NCBI RefSeq assembly: GCF_900103215.1
Contig: NZ_FNGV01000001.1
Location: 372,001-436,000 of the forward strand
Reading direction: 5' to 3'
Source: Kriegella aquimaris
GTDB taxonomy: Bacteria; Bacteroidota; Bacteroidia; Flavobacteriales; Flavobacteriaceae
DNA: 64,000 nt
Shown here: one piece after another, positions 25,822 through 34,940 of the stretch
How positions within the stretch are numbered: position 1 is the stretch's first letter
Layout: each line of letters starts with the position of its first letter
Notes under the pieces: generated by a model
Told to the model about the DNA's origin: nothing
The model's database searches: none
What the model saw: the letters and a program-made list of their open reading frames with translations, nothing else
Program-made: the position numbers and the translations under genes

Positions 25822-26715
25822 TTATTTTTTTGAAACAAAAGCCACTCCCCCAATAACGACGAGCATACCAAATAATTGAATCAGCGTGATTTGTTCATCA
25901 AGAAATAGATAAGCGAGAATAATCGTCGATACGGGACCAAGGCTTCCAAATATCGAAAAAGTCGAAGCCCCCAAACGCTGAATCGCCGCTGAAACCAAAA
26001 ACGATGGTACAAGAGTTGCAAAAAAGGCCATCGCCCCGCCTAGTAGATATACTTCCCAGGAAAATTGAAAAGGATTAAGGTCACCAACCAAGAGATAGTG
26101 AACAATAATGCATACAGTCGATACAATCATTGCATAGGAGGTGAATTGCACAACACCGAATTTAGGAATCAACCATCCGCTGCCCACTAAATATGCTGCA
26201 TATGTTATGGCGCTAAGAAAAATAAGAAAACCTCCCCAAAGTACATTTTGCCCATTATTCAGCCCCATCTCATTCGAGAATATCACTATAACCCCGATAT
26301 AGGTAATGGCGATGGCAACAAATTGGGTAACTGTAATCTTTTTCTTAAAAACCAACCACGACAACAACACAACAATAGTTGGATAAATAAATAAAATGAT
26401 ACGTTCAAGCCCGGCCTTAATATAGTGCAACCCCATGAAATCAAACAAACTTGCCAAGTAATAGCCAACTACGCCAAAGAAGATGAGCCATAAAAAGTCT
26501 TTTTTTTGAATCTCCTTGGGGTTTAACGGCTTCTTCCAAAAAGCGATAATCACGTACACCGGAACGGCGAAAACCATTCGAAACAGTAGCAGGCTCAGGT
26601 GATCTACCCCATAGCCATAGGCAATTTTTACCATTACCGCCTTTGTTGAAAATAAAACTACCCCCAAAATGGCATACAGAACCCCAACTCCTTTTTCTGA
26701 CAGATTAATTGACAT
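25822..26715 (-). CDS. EamA/DMT-superfamily permease
   Basis: A 297-residue inner-membrane protein with about ten hydrophobic helices in two EamA repeats (first ends near residue 140, second begins near residue 150). Members export metabolites or amino acids; the substrate is unknown here. I preferred the ATG at 26715 (MSINLSEKG) because it puts a short charged segment before the first helix; the longer frame from 26760 adds a second hydrophobic stretch unlike the family. It is divergent from the histidine kinase gene. Confidence 0.88.
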   Translation of the reverse strand: MSINLSEKGVGVLYAILGVVLFSTKAVMVKIAYGYGVDHLSLLLFRMVFAVPVYVIIAFWKKPLNPKEIQKKDFLWLIFFGVVGYYLASLFDFMGLHYIKAGLERIILFIYPTIVVLLSWLVFKKKITVTQFVAIAITYIGVIVIFSNEMGLNNGQNVLWGGFLIFLSAITYAAYLVGSGWLIPKFGVVQFTSYAMIVSTVCIIVHYLLVGDLNPFQFSWEVYLLGGAMAFFATLVPSFLVSAAIQRLGASTFSIFGSLGPVSTIILAYLFLDEQITLIQLFGMLVVIGGVAFVSKK

Positions 26716-26883
26716 ATTGGCAAGTTCTAATTTTGAGGAAAAGAGAACACAACAAATCAAAACAGATTACGATGCCCACACCGATTGTTTTGCAACCATA
26801 CTCCTAGATTAAGTGAGTCAATATGGTTTACGCTATAAATTTGCTGGTTTTTTAAGATATTCGGATTATTATGTTATTTTTTA

Positions 26884-26916
26884 TTGGTAGTAATTAACTT
26901 ACATTATATAACTTTG
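26884..26916 (+). promoter_or_regulatory. Promoter of the histidine kinase-response regulator genes
   Basis: TTG (26884-26886) is followed after 22 bases by TAACTTTG (26909-26916), an exact TAnnTTTG match with consensus spacing. It would give a leader of about 75 bases before the ATG at 27000. A further TAAATTTG at 26836-26843 has no TTG partner. Confidence 0.6.
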
Positions 26917-26999
26917 AGTTTCTTGAAAAAATTTAAACCATAACTCAAATTCTGGACGGGAATATTCAAAATAGAAAAAGAATTATCCTAAACGATTAG

Positions 27000-28568
27000 A
27001 TGGGCAAAAGAAGAATAATTACAGCTAGTGCCATATTTTTAATTTCTATAATCTTAATCTGGTACAATGCTTTTGAACGTATTAAGACCTATGATAAAAA
27101 TATTAGGATTGTTGAGAATATAAAGGCCAACAATCGTTTGACCGATGGTGAAGATCGGCTTCATAAGCTCTACAATATCAGTAAGAAAAACATCTTGTTC
27201 ATCAAAGATTTGATTGAACTTGATTTCAAGGCAAAGCAGCCGACCAACCTTTCAGCACTAAAGTTTTTACGATTTCTAGAAATAGATGAAAATTATTTTC
27301 AGGCCAGATATATTGACCTAAATGGAATGGAAATTATCAGGGTTGATAATACAAACGACGGTATCTCCATTTTACCAGATACTCAATTACAAAACAAAGG
27401 AGAACGATATTATTTTAAAGAGACTATAAAACTTAAATCTGGGGAGGTATTTATTTCTGGTCTCGATTTCAATGTAGAAAACGGAAAGGTTGAGGTGCCC
27501 TATAGACCGACGATTCGCTTTTTTACTCCCGTTTTCGATGAGAACAATCTTAAAGGAATTGTTGGTTTAAACTTTAATGTCAATAATTGGCTTAAAAACT
27601 TTAGCGATTTGGATATTGGCCTACTAAATGCCGACAACGAAGTATTTTATCATGAGGATGAAGTCCGATTTTCAACTTCTAAAGTTGATTTGACCGAAAT
27701 AGATGAAAAAGACAATCCAGTTTATTTTTCAAAATCCATCAGTTTCGATGGAGCGCATAACTGGACGATTTATACGAAACCCGATTTTACATTAATTAAC
27801 GAAAATTCTAAAAGCTATAAATTTTCAACGTTCCAGACCGCTGCAATTTTAACACTAGGCATACTGATTTTCCTTATCATTATATATTCCCTATATCAGA
27901 AGAACAAGTATATCACCGCTCTGAACGAAAACTCGGAGCATCGCTTGTTGGAAAGAAACACCCTATTGAAAGAAATACATCATAGGGTAAAGAACAACTT
28001 ACAGATCATCACCAGCTTATTAAGCCTTCAATCGAGTTTTATTGACGATGAACAGGTTAAGGGCCTTTTTAGATACGGTCAATACCGAATTAATTCAATG
28101 GCCATAGTTCATGAAATGCTATATAAAAATAGTGACCTTAGTCGAATTAATTATGGCGAATATCTTCATCAACTGGTCGGTACATTGATAACTTCAATGA
28201 AGGGCTCAAAAAATCAAATTAAGCTTCATATTAATGTAGATGATTTATTTTTAAATATTGATACTTCTATACCTCTAGGGCTTCTAATCAACGAAATAGT
28301 GACCAATTCATTGAAATATGGCTTCAAAAATGGGGAAGGAACTATTTCTATAGAGGTCAGAAAATTAAAATATCCTAATTTTATATTGCACATAGGAGAC
28401 AATGGCACTGGTTTTCCCGATGATATTAATTTTAGGAATACGGTAACCCTAGGGTTGAAATTGATCCACAAGCTGGCACTACAACTTAGAGGTAATGTTG
28501 AAAAAGATAACTCCAAAAAAGGAACGCACTATATCATAACCTTTCAAGAAATTGAACAAACATCGTAA
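27000..28568 (+). CDS. Sensor histidine kinase (HisKA_2 type)
   Basis: A 522-residue membrane kinase. TM1 (about 5-22) and TM2 (about 278-300) enclose a periplasmic sensor of the double-Cache style (YIDLNGMEIIRVDN, ERYYFKETIKLKSGEVFISGLD, VGLNFNVNNW). The cytosolic part has the HisKA_2 segment KEIHHRVKNNLQIITSLLSL with phosphoacceptor H327/H328, then a HATPase domain with NEIVTNSLKYGF (N box) and DNGTGFP (G1). A response-regulator gene follows within four bases, so this is a cognate two-component pair. The signal is unknown; Cache sensors usually bind small molecules. Confidence 0.92.
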   Translation: MGKRRIITASAIFLISIILIWYNAFERIKTYDKNIRIVENIKANNRLTDGEDRLHKLYNISKKNILFIKDLIELDFKAKQPTNLSALKFLRFLEIDENYFQARYIDLNGMEIIRVDNTNDGISILPDTQLQNKGERYYFKETIKLKSGEVFISGLDFNVENGKVEVPYRPTIRFFTPVFDENNLKGIVGLNFNVNNWLKNFSDLDIGLLNADNEVFYHEDEVRFSTSKVDLTEIDEKDNPVYFSKSISFDGAHNWTIYTKPDFTLINENSKSYKFSTFQTAAILTLGILIFLIIIYSLYQKNKYITALNENSEHRLLERNTLLKEIHHRVKNNLQIITSLLSLQSSFIDDEQVKGLFRYGQYRINSMAIVHEMLYKNSDLSRINYGEYLHQLVGTLITSMKGSKNQIKLHINVDDLFLNIDTSIPLGLLINEIVTNSLKYGFKNGEGTISIEVRKLKYPNFILHIGDNGTGFPDDINFRNTVTLGLKLIHKLALQLRGNVEKDNSKKGTHYIITFQEIEQTS

Positions 28569-28572
28569 GACA

Positions 28573-28953
28573 ATGCAATTAAAAGTTTTAATTATTGAAG
28601 ACAATTTTATCATTCAAATGTTTCTGGAAAGTATTATAATCGATATGGGTCATGAAGTTGCCAATACGGTTGATAATAGTGAAGATGCCCTTGCATTTAT
28701 AGAAGTCAGCAAACCAAATTTAATACTCTTAGACATAGGTATTTCCGGCGAAAGAGATGGTATTGAAACCTCCCAGATTATTTACGAAAGACATAAAATA
28801 CCTGTCGTATTCATTACCGGTAATTCAGACGAATCTACATTGGAAAGGGCTAGGAGAACCAATCCTATTCATATCATTCATAAACCTATTGACGATTATA
28901 AGTTGAAATCTGAGTTCGAGATTATTTTCGAGAAGCTAATTATTGCTTCATAG
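28573..28953 (+). CDS. Single-domain response regulator
   Basis: The 126-residue protein is a receiver (REC) domain only. The acidic pocket is E9/D10, the phosphoacceptor is D54 in LILLDIG, the switch Thr is in FITGNS, and the conserved lysine is in HKPID. There is no output domain, so it must act by protein contact or phosphotransfer. The ATG at 28573 is preferred to the TTG at 28552, which lies inside the kinase gene. It follows the histidine kinase directly. Confidence 0.92.
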   Translation: MQLKVLIIEDNFIIQMFLESIIIDMGHEVANTVDNSEDALAFIEVSKPNLILLDIGISGERDGIETSQIIYERHKIPVVFITGNSDESTLERARRTNPIHIIHKPIDDYKLKSEFEIIFEKLIIAS

Positions 28954-29052
28954 CGTTTGTGAAAACCCATTTTCAGTAATTTGTTGCCAAGCGAAAATAA
29001 ATTCTACCGACAATTGCCTAGGATAAATACCAGGCATAACTACTACTGGCGA

Positions 29053-30147
29053 CTACACATTAAACCTAAAATGCATGACATCGCCGTCTTTAACGACGTA
29101 ATCTTTACCTTCGACACGCATTTTTCCGGCCTCTTTTACCTTTGCCTCACTACCATATTCGGTATAATCGGCATACGAAATGACTTCAGCACGTATAAAG
29201 CCTTTTTCGAAATCGGTATGTATAACACCGGCCGCTTGAGGCGCAGTAGCACCTACCGGTATGGTCCAGGCTCGTACTTCTTTTACCCCTGCCGTGAAAT
29301 AGGTTTCAAGATTCAATAACTTATAGGCACCGCGAATTAGTTTTGCTGAACCAGGTTCGGTCAGCCCCAAGTCTTCAAGAAACATTTGACGTTCTTCATA
29401 AGTTTCGAGCTCGGTAATATCGGCCTCAGTACCCACGGCCAAAACCACGACCTCCGCATTTTCGTCTGCCACGGCTGCTTTTACCTTTTCAACATAATCA
29501 TTTCCCGATACAGCAGATTCTTCGTCCACATTACAAACATACATTACCGGTTTATCAGTGATAAACTGTAAGGGTTTAACAAATTCATTTCGAGCATCTT
29601 TCTCGACTTCGATTGCACGTACCGATATTCCTGCTTCTAATCCACCTTTTAATTTCAGGAGAACAGCTTCCTCTTTTTGCGCCTCTTTATTTCCTGTTTT
29701 GGCCGCCCTTTTTACTTTTTCAAGTTTCTTATCTACGGTTTCCAAATCTTTCAACTGCAACTCCATATCGATAGTTTCCTTATCACGAATAGGATCTACC
29801 GAGCCATCAACATGTACAATATTATCATTATCAAAGCAGCGGAGTACATGAAGAATTGCATCGGTTTCGCGAATATTGCCTAAAAACTGATTGCCTAGCC
29901 CCTCCCCTTTACTGGCTCCTTTTACCAATCCGGCGATATCAACTATCTCCACGGTTGCGGGCAAAACTCTTTCAGGAATCACTAACTCTTCAAGTTTCTC
30001 TAGCCTATGATCAGGCACATTAACTACACCTATGTTCGGCTCTATAGTGCAAAATGGGAAGTTGGCACTCTGTGCCTTAGCATTGGACAAACAATTAAAG
30101 AGTGTTGATTTGCCAACATTGGGCAACCCTACGATACCTGCTTTCAT
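29053..30147 (-). CDS. ychF: Redox-regulated ATPase YchF
   Basis: A 364-residue Obg-family P-loop NTPase (OLA1/YchF) that prefers ATP and binds ribosomes. The P loop is GLPNVGKST, the G3 segment is [20 protein letters not shown], the specificity segment is NVDEES in place of NKxD, and a TGS-like C-terminal domain ends with [13 protein letters not shown]. The ATG at 30147 (MKAGIVG) is the family start; the frame allows two extra residues. A TATCTTTG-type element lies at 30226-30219 on the minus strand without a TTG at the usual spacing. Confidence 0.96.
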   Translation of the reverse strand: MKAGIVGLPNVGKSTLFNCLSNAKAQSANFPFCTIEPNIGVVNVPDHRLEKLEELVIPERVLPATVEIVDIAGLVKGASKGEGLGNQFLGNIRETDAILHVLRCFDNDNIVHVDGSVDPIRDKETIDMELQLKDLETVDKKLEKVKRAAKTGNKEAQKEEAVLLKLKGGLEAGISVRAIEVEKDARNEFVKPLQFITDKPVMYVCNVDEESAVSGNDYVEKVKAAVADENAEVVVLAVGTEADITELETYEERQMFLEDLGLTEPGSAKLIRGAYKLLNLETYFTAGVKEVRAWTIPVGATAPQAAGVIHTDFEKGFIRAEVISYADYTEYGSEAKVKEAGKMRVEGKDYVVKDGDVMHFRFNV

Positions 30148-30153
30148 AATCAA

Positions 30154-30581
30154 AAGATGTATGAACCAAAAAGCGACAATAACTAAAGTGCTCTTGATTC
30201 GATTTTTTTAAACAGCTGCAAAGATAATAGGAAGAATGCAAAACTGCTTGGTAATTACAACATAATAAATAGGCCAGCAACAAATAAATAAAAGAAGAAA
30301 AACTGAAGGCTGCACAACCAGTTCTATTTCCAAACATTAGTGCTTCAATGATTAGAAATCATTGCAACTCATTGAAAAATGTAAAATTAGGACTATCAAT
30401 TTAAAATTTTGATAAAACCTGCATTGATATTAAGAATTAAACTACACTTTTTATTTTTTCTGATAGTTACAGTTTAACTATTTTACTACTTATGCCCTAA
30501 GGCTTTTCAAACTTTTCAGACTGTTACCATTAATTAAACCACAAATAATGTTAATTTAGATTAACTAACATAAAACATTTT
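30154..30581. other. AT-rich 428-base gap between ychF and the TonB receptor
   Basis: No gene is supported here; an 80-codon minus-strand frame (30095-30337) overlaps ychF and looks like noise. The gap holds a TATCTTTG element for ychF (30226-30219) and a short inverted repeat GTTAAT/ATTAAC (30550-30565) 16 bases before the receptor ATG. I see no RNA fold or riboswitch that I can name. Confidence 0.6.
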
Positions 30582-33266
30582 ATGATTATGAGACAAACCC
30601 ATGTATTAACTTTTATTCTGTTTTTCTGCATTTCCATCGGTTTTTCACAAAATACGATAACTGGTATTGTTAAAGATCAATCAGCTCAACCACTTATCGG
30701 GGTAAATATTGTGGAAAAAGGAACAACGAACGGTACTACTACAGATTTTGATGGTAATTATGAAATAACGGTTGCTGATGGAGCAACTTTAGTATTCAGC
30801 TATATCGGTTTTAATACCACAGAAGTAAATAGTTCTGGAAAAACAACTATTGATATTACACTATCGGCAGGCGTTCAACTCGATGAAGTTATGTTAGTGG
30901 GTTCTCGAAGCCCGAAACGGACCTCTACCGACACCGCGGTACCTGTTGATGTAATTGATGTCGCAGAGGTAGTTACACAAAGTGGTAAAATTGAGGTCAA
31001 CGAACTTTTGCAATATGCCGCTCCCTCATTCAATGCGAACAAGCAATCTGGTTCAGATGGAGCCGATCATATAGATCCGGCCACACTCAGGGGACTCGGA
31101 CCCGATCAGACATTGGTGTTGATCAATGGAAAAAGACGACATCAATCTTCACTTATCAATGTTTTCGGAACACGTGGTCGCGGCAATACAGGAACAGATT
31201 TAAATGCGATTCCAGCATCTTCCATAAAAAGAATAGAGATTTTACGTGATGGTGCCGCGGCACAATATGGCTCCGATGCTATCGCAGGGGTAATAAATAT
31301 TGTTCTAAAGGATAATGTCGATAAGGTAAGCGGTTTTGTAAGTTACGGGGCTTACAGTACAAACGCACAAGGAGATTTCCCTGCAGGTACCGCCAACACT
31401 GACGGAAATCGCCTAGACACCGAAAAAGATGGTAATGCCATAGGCGATGACCAAAGTTTTGACGGGGGTTCAATAAAAGCTGGCGTAAACTTCGGAACGG
31501 CCATTGGTAAAGAAGGTGGATTCGTAAATGTTACTACCGAATATGTTAGTAAGAATAAGACGTTACGGCCTGGTTTTGATTTTAGAAGAGGATTTGGGGA
31601 AGCCGCAATTGATGGTTTCAATGTGATGGTCAACGCAGCAATACCGCTCACCGAAAATTCAGAATTTTATGCTTTCGGAGGTAGAAATTATAGAGATACC
31701 GATGCCTATGCCTTTACAAGAAACGGTGGCAATAGAGTGATTCCTTCAATTTATCCGAATGGATTTACACCTAGAATTACCTCGAATATTATTGACAATT
31801 CAGTTTCGGCCGGCTTTAGAACAACATTGGCAAACGACTGGAAATTGGATGTTAGCAATACGTACGGAAGAAACAATTTCCATTATTATATAAAAGGAAC
31901 CTTGAATGCCTCTTTGGAAGATGCATCACCAACGGATTTTGATGCTGGTGGGCACACCTTAACGCAAAATACGGTCAACCTCGATTTTTCAAAATACTAC
32001 GATGACGTTTTAGAAGGCATGAACTTGGCTTTCGGCGCAGAATATAGAACTGAAAACTTTGTGATCTTTGCGGGAGAAGAGGGTTCATGGGGCACTTACG
32101 ACGTCAATGGTCTTCTAATTACCGACCCTGCCAATCAGACCCAACCTACCGAACCAGGTACGGGAGACGCAAGACCTGGCGGTTCACAAGGTTTCCCGGG
32201 TTACAGCCCATCTAACGTTGTAGACAGAAGTCGCAGTAACTTCTCATTGTATGCCGATGGTGAATTTGATCTTAGTGAAACCTTTCTATTGAGTACAGCG
32301 GCACGTTTTGAAAATTTTAGTGATTTTGGCAGTACGTTGAATGGAAAACTAGCCGCGAGATTCAAAGCTTCCGAAAATATAAATATAAGAGGTTCGGTGA
32401 GTACTGGTTTTAGAGCTCCTTCTTTAGCCCAAAAATATTATAATTTACGCTTCACCAACTTCGTAGGCGGTGCTGCCTTAGAGTCGCTGCTTTCTCCTAA
32501 TAATAGTCCGGTTACCGCATCCTTTGGAATCGATCAGCTCAAGGAAGAAAAGGCGTTGAATGCCGGCCTTGGTTTCACAGCCACCTTCGGTGCTTTTAAT
32601 GCCACTATAGACGGTTATTATATTCACGTACAAGACCGTATTGTTTTAACGGGTAATTTTGACACACCTCAAATTGATGGCGTAGAGGCCGCCCAATTTT
32701 TTGTAAATGGTGTTGATACGGAAACTACGGGTCTAGACATCGTTTTATCTTGGAAAAAGAACTTTGATGATGATAGCAGGCTTTCCGCCACCATAACGGG
32801 CAATCTAAACCATATGGAAATAACAGATGTCAATAATGGAAGCCTTGATGCCGAAACTTTTTTCGGAGAACGCGATAAGGCTTTCCTTCTAGCTTCTGCT
32901 CCCGAAAGCAAGTTGACTTTCAATGTTAATTATAGTAAAAACAAATTTGACGCCGGATTGGGTTTAACGCGCTTTAGCAGTGTTGATCTTTTAGACTATC
33001 AAATGTTGGAGCCCACATCGGACTATGCAAGTTTTGCAGATAAAATCAATCAAGCTACCGACCATTACAGTCCTAAATTAATTACCGATTTAGTATTAGG
33101 CTATCAATTATGTGAGGGGCTTAAATTAAATGTCGGTGTCAATAACTTATTTAACGAATATCCAAGTCAACAAGACGATTGGGTAGAAGGTGGTGGTTAC
33201 TGGGATTCGTTACAAATGGGCTTTGGAGGAGCTTATTACTACGCAAGAATCGGGTTTACTTTTTAA
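30582..33266 (+). CDS. TonB-dependent receptor
   Basis: An 894-residue outer-membrane receptor. It has a signal peptide (to about residue 22, ending GFSQ), a carboxypeptidase-regulatory-like domain (about 24-100; LIGVNIVEKGTTNGTTTDFD), a plug domain (about 110-240; TLRGLGPDQTLVLINGKRRH, EILRDGAAAQYGSDAIAGV) and a barrel ending YYARIGFTF. It is not followed by a SusD gene, so it is a stand-alone importer, probably for a siderophore, vitamin or small molecule. Motif RGRGNTGTDLNAIPAS is notable in the plug but I cannot assign a ligand. Confidence 0.93.
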   Translation: MIMRQTHVLTFILFFCISIGFSQNTITGIVKDQSAQPLIGVNIVEKGTTNGTTTDFDGNYEITVADGATLVFSYIGFNTTEVNSSGKTTIDITLSAGVQLDEVMLVGSRSPKRTSTDTAVPVDVIDVAEVVTQSGKIEVNELLQYAAPSFNANKQSGSDGADHIDPATLRGLGPDQTLVLINGKRRHQSSLINVFGTRGRGNTGTDLNAIPASSIKRIEILRDGAAAQYGSDAIAGVINIVLKDNVDKVSGFVSYGAYSTNAQGDFPAGTANTDGNRLDTEKDGNAIGDDQSFDGGSIKAGVNFGTAIGKEGGFVNVTTEYVSKNKTLRPGFDFRRGFGEAAIDGFNVMVNAAIPLTENSEFYAFGGRNYRDTDAYAFTRNGGNRVIPSIYPNGFTPRITSNIIDNSVSAGFRTTLANDWKLDVSNTYGRNNFHYYIKGTLNASLEDASPTDFDAGGHTLTQNTVNLDFSKYYDDVLEGMNLAFGAEYRTENFVIFAGEEGSWGTYDVNGLLITDPANQTQPTEPGTGDARPGGSQGFPGYSPSNVVDRSRSNFSLYADGEFDLSETFLLSTAARFENFSDFGSTLNGKLAARFKASENINIRGSVSTGFRAPSLAQKYYNLRFTNFVGGAALESLLSPNNSPVTASFGIDQLKEEKALNAGLGFTATFGAFNATIDGYYIHVQDRIVLTGNFDTPQIDGVEAAQFFVNGVDTETTGLDIVLSWKKNFDDDSRLSATITGNLNHMEITDVNNGSLDAETFFGERDKAFLLASAPESKLTFNVNYSKNKFDAGLGLTRFSSVDLLDYQMLEPTSDYASFADKINQATDHYSPKLITDLVLGYQLCEGLKLNVGVNNLFNEYPSQQDDWVEGGGYWDSLQMGFGGAYYYARIGFTF

Positions 33267-33285
33267 ATTAATGATATAAATTCAT

Positions 33286-33315
33286 AAAAAAACCGGACGA
33301 TTGTCCGGTTTTTTT
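33286..33315. terminator. Bidirectional terminator between the TonB receptor and ferredoxin genes
   Basis: AACCGGAC (33291-33298) and GTCCGGTT (33303-33310) form an eight-base-pair stem with a four-base loop, with an A run before and a T run after. It can end both the rightward receptor and the leftward ferredoxin transcripts. Confidence 0.9.
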
Positions 33316-33337
33316 ATGTGATATATTTTTCTCAAGT

Positions 33338-33691
33338 TTATTCCTCGCCGTGCATAAAACGTTGCTTGGCCAAAAGTGTTTCTTCCGATTCCACATGATC
33401 ATCATCAGGTATACAACAATCTACGGGGCAGACCGCGGCACATTGCGGCTCTTCATGAAAGCCCATACATTCGGTACACTTATCGGGTGATATATAATAA
33501 ATTTCATCACTGATCGGCTCTTGAACCTCTTCGGCATTCACCGCTTTACCATCTGGCAGTACGACATCTCCCTCTAAAGAGGTTCCATCACTGTAACGCC
33601 ATTCGTCGGCACCTTCATAAATCGCCGTGTTCGGGCATTCAGGTTCACAAGCTCCACAATTGATACATTCATCCGTAATTATAATTGCCAT
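33338..33691 (-). CDS. 2[4Fe-4S] ferredoxin (Alvin type)
   Basis: A 117-residue cytosolic electron carrier. The first cluster motif is [12 protein letters not shown] (C-x2-C-x2-C-x3-C) and the second is [18 protein letters not shown] (C-x2-C-x8-C-x3-C). The eight-residue gap in the second cluster is the feature of the Allochromatium/YfhL ferredoxin group, known for very low and widely separated potentials. An insertion of about 30 residues lies between the two clusters. It is divergent from the acyl-CoA reductase gene and the two promoters overlap. Confidence 0.93.
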   Translation of the reverse strand: MAIIITDECINCGACEPECPNTAIYEGADEWRYSDGTSLEGDVVLPDGKAVNAEEVQEPISDEIYYISPDKCTECMGFHEEPQCAAVCPVDCCIPDDDHVESEETLLAKQRFMHGEE

Positions 33692-33758
33692 AATCTTATT
33701 TTATGCTGCCTCGATTCCATCGAGATCATTTCTATAATCTAATTTACCAAAGTATCCT

Positions 33759-33766
33759 TACTTTTG
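33759..33766 (+). promoter_or_regulatory. -7 element upstream of the acyl-CoA reductase gene
   Basis: TACTTTTG matches TAnnTTTG and lies 38 bases before the ATG at 33805. No TTG is present at the normal distance. It faces the opposite ferredoxin promoter a few bases away. Confidence 0.45.
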
Positions 33767-33768
33767 CA

Positions 33769-33799
33769 CAAAGGTAAAACCTATATAAGTCCTTTACAA
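33769..33799 (-). promoter_or_regulatory. Promoter of the ferredoxin gene
   Basis: On the minus strand TTG (33799-33797) is followed after 20 bases by TACCTTTG (33776-33769), an exact match with standard spacing. The transcript would have a leader of about 70 bases. Confidence 0.7.
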
Positions 33800-33804
33800 A
33801 TATA

Positions 33805-34866
33805 ATGGTACACATTCAACATAAGGTAAAAGCTTTTATTAAACTTGGAAGTTTTTTAAAGGAATATTGCGAATATTCTAAAAAACCTATAGATTTAGTA
33901 GGAATTAATGGTTCGAACTTAGCCCAATTCCATGAAAAAGTAACGTTAGCAACGCATAAGAACGGATGGTTCTCCCAAGAAAACATCAATTTTTCGTTAC
34001 TACAATGGAGTGAATTGCTCACCGAAAACAATCTTGATGAATGGCTGGGGAATTACAATCTTGCGGCAAATAATTATAAAACGGTAGCCATAATAATGGC
34101 CGGAAATATACCCTTAGTGGGATTTCATGATTTTCTGTCGGTTATTTTAACAGGAAACAGTGCACTCATCAAACAATCATCAAATGACGATGTATTGCTT
34201 CCCTTTCTCGCTGACTATTTAATCCAAAGTGACCCCAGTTTTAAAGATAATATATTATTTACGGAAGGTAAATTGGAAAATTACGATGCTGTGATCGCTA
34301 CGGGAAGCAACAACACCGCCCGATATTTTGAACATTATCTTGGGAAAAAGCCCAATATTATTAGAAAAAATAGAAATTCGATTGCGGTCTTGACAGGAAA
34401 CGAGTCAACGGATGAACTTCATGCTTTAGGAGAAGATATCTTTCAATATTATGGGCTTGGATGCCGAAGTGTTTCTAAAATTTTTGTTCCTGTAGGATAT
34501 AACTTCGACACTTTTTTTAAAGCGATATATTCGTATCACCCGATTATTCACCGAAATAAATATGCCAATAATTACGATTATAACAAGGCTGTCTATTTGA
34601 TGAGCGAATTCAAGATTTTTGACAATGAGTTTCTTATTCTCAAGGAAGATGAAGGTTATGCCTCCCCTATTGCCACCTTGTTCTATGAGTTTTATTCCGA
34701 TAAAACGGCACTTCTTGAAAAATTAAAACAAGACGAAGAAAAACTACAATGCGTGGTAAGTGATTGGCCAGAAATGAAAACCGTTGCCTTCGGATCAACA
34801 CAAAAACCTAGTCTGGCCGACTATGCCGACGGTCTTGACACTGTTGATTTCCTGTTAAAAACATAA
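33805..34866 (+). CDS. LuxC-like acyl-CoA reductase
   Basis: A 353-residue protein of the acyl-CoA reductase family (LuxC), related to aldehyde dehydrogenases and expected to reduce an acyl-CoA or acyl thioester to the aldehyde with NADPH. Family-like segments are MAGNIPLVGFHDFLSVILTGN, AVIATGSNNTARYFEHYLG and the presumed catalytic Cys in YYGLGCRSVSKIFVP. It sits upstream of serC and a serA-like gene with a gap of 74 bases, an arrangement I recall from many Bacteroidota. The physiological substrate is not known, and the neighbourhood suggests a link to serine or phosphoserine metabolism rather than luminescence. Confidence 0.88.
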   Translation: MVHIQHKVKAFIKLGSFLKEYCEYSKKPIDLVGINGSNLAQFHEKVTLATHKNGWFSQENINFSLLQWSELLTENNLDEWLGNYNLAANNYKTVAIIMAGNIPLVGFHDFLSVILTGNSALIKQSSNDDVLLPFLADYLIQSDPSFKDNILFTEGKLENYDAVIATGSNNTARYFEHYLGKKPNIIRKNRNSIAVLTGNESTDELHALGEDIFQYYGLGCRSVSKIFVPVGYNFDTFFKAIYSYHPIIHRNKYANNYDYNKAVYLMSEFKIFDNEFLILKEDEGYASPIATLFYEFYSDKTALLEKLKQDEEKLQCVVSDWPEMKTVAFGSTQKPSLADYADGLDTVDFLLKT

Positions 34867-34940
34867 TAGAATTAGTTATTTTTACGTGTTATGATTCCCT
34901 ATAAAATCATGACCTTTACATCCTAAATTTCAAAATTATC

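Noticed and set aside
30095-30337. 80-codon minus-strand frame upstream of ychF
   Set aside because: It overlaps ychF, has a poor amino-acid make-up (Cys and Tyr rich) and no similarity I recognise.
30550-30565. GTTAAT/ATTAAC inverted repeat before the TonB receptor
   Set aside because: Only six bases per arm in AT-rich DNA, single copy, no regulator context; left as a note in the gap entry.
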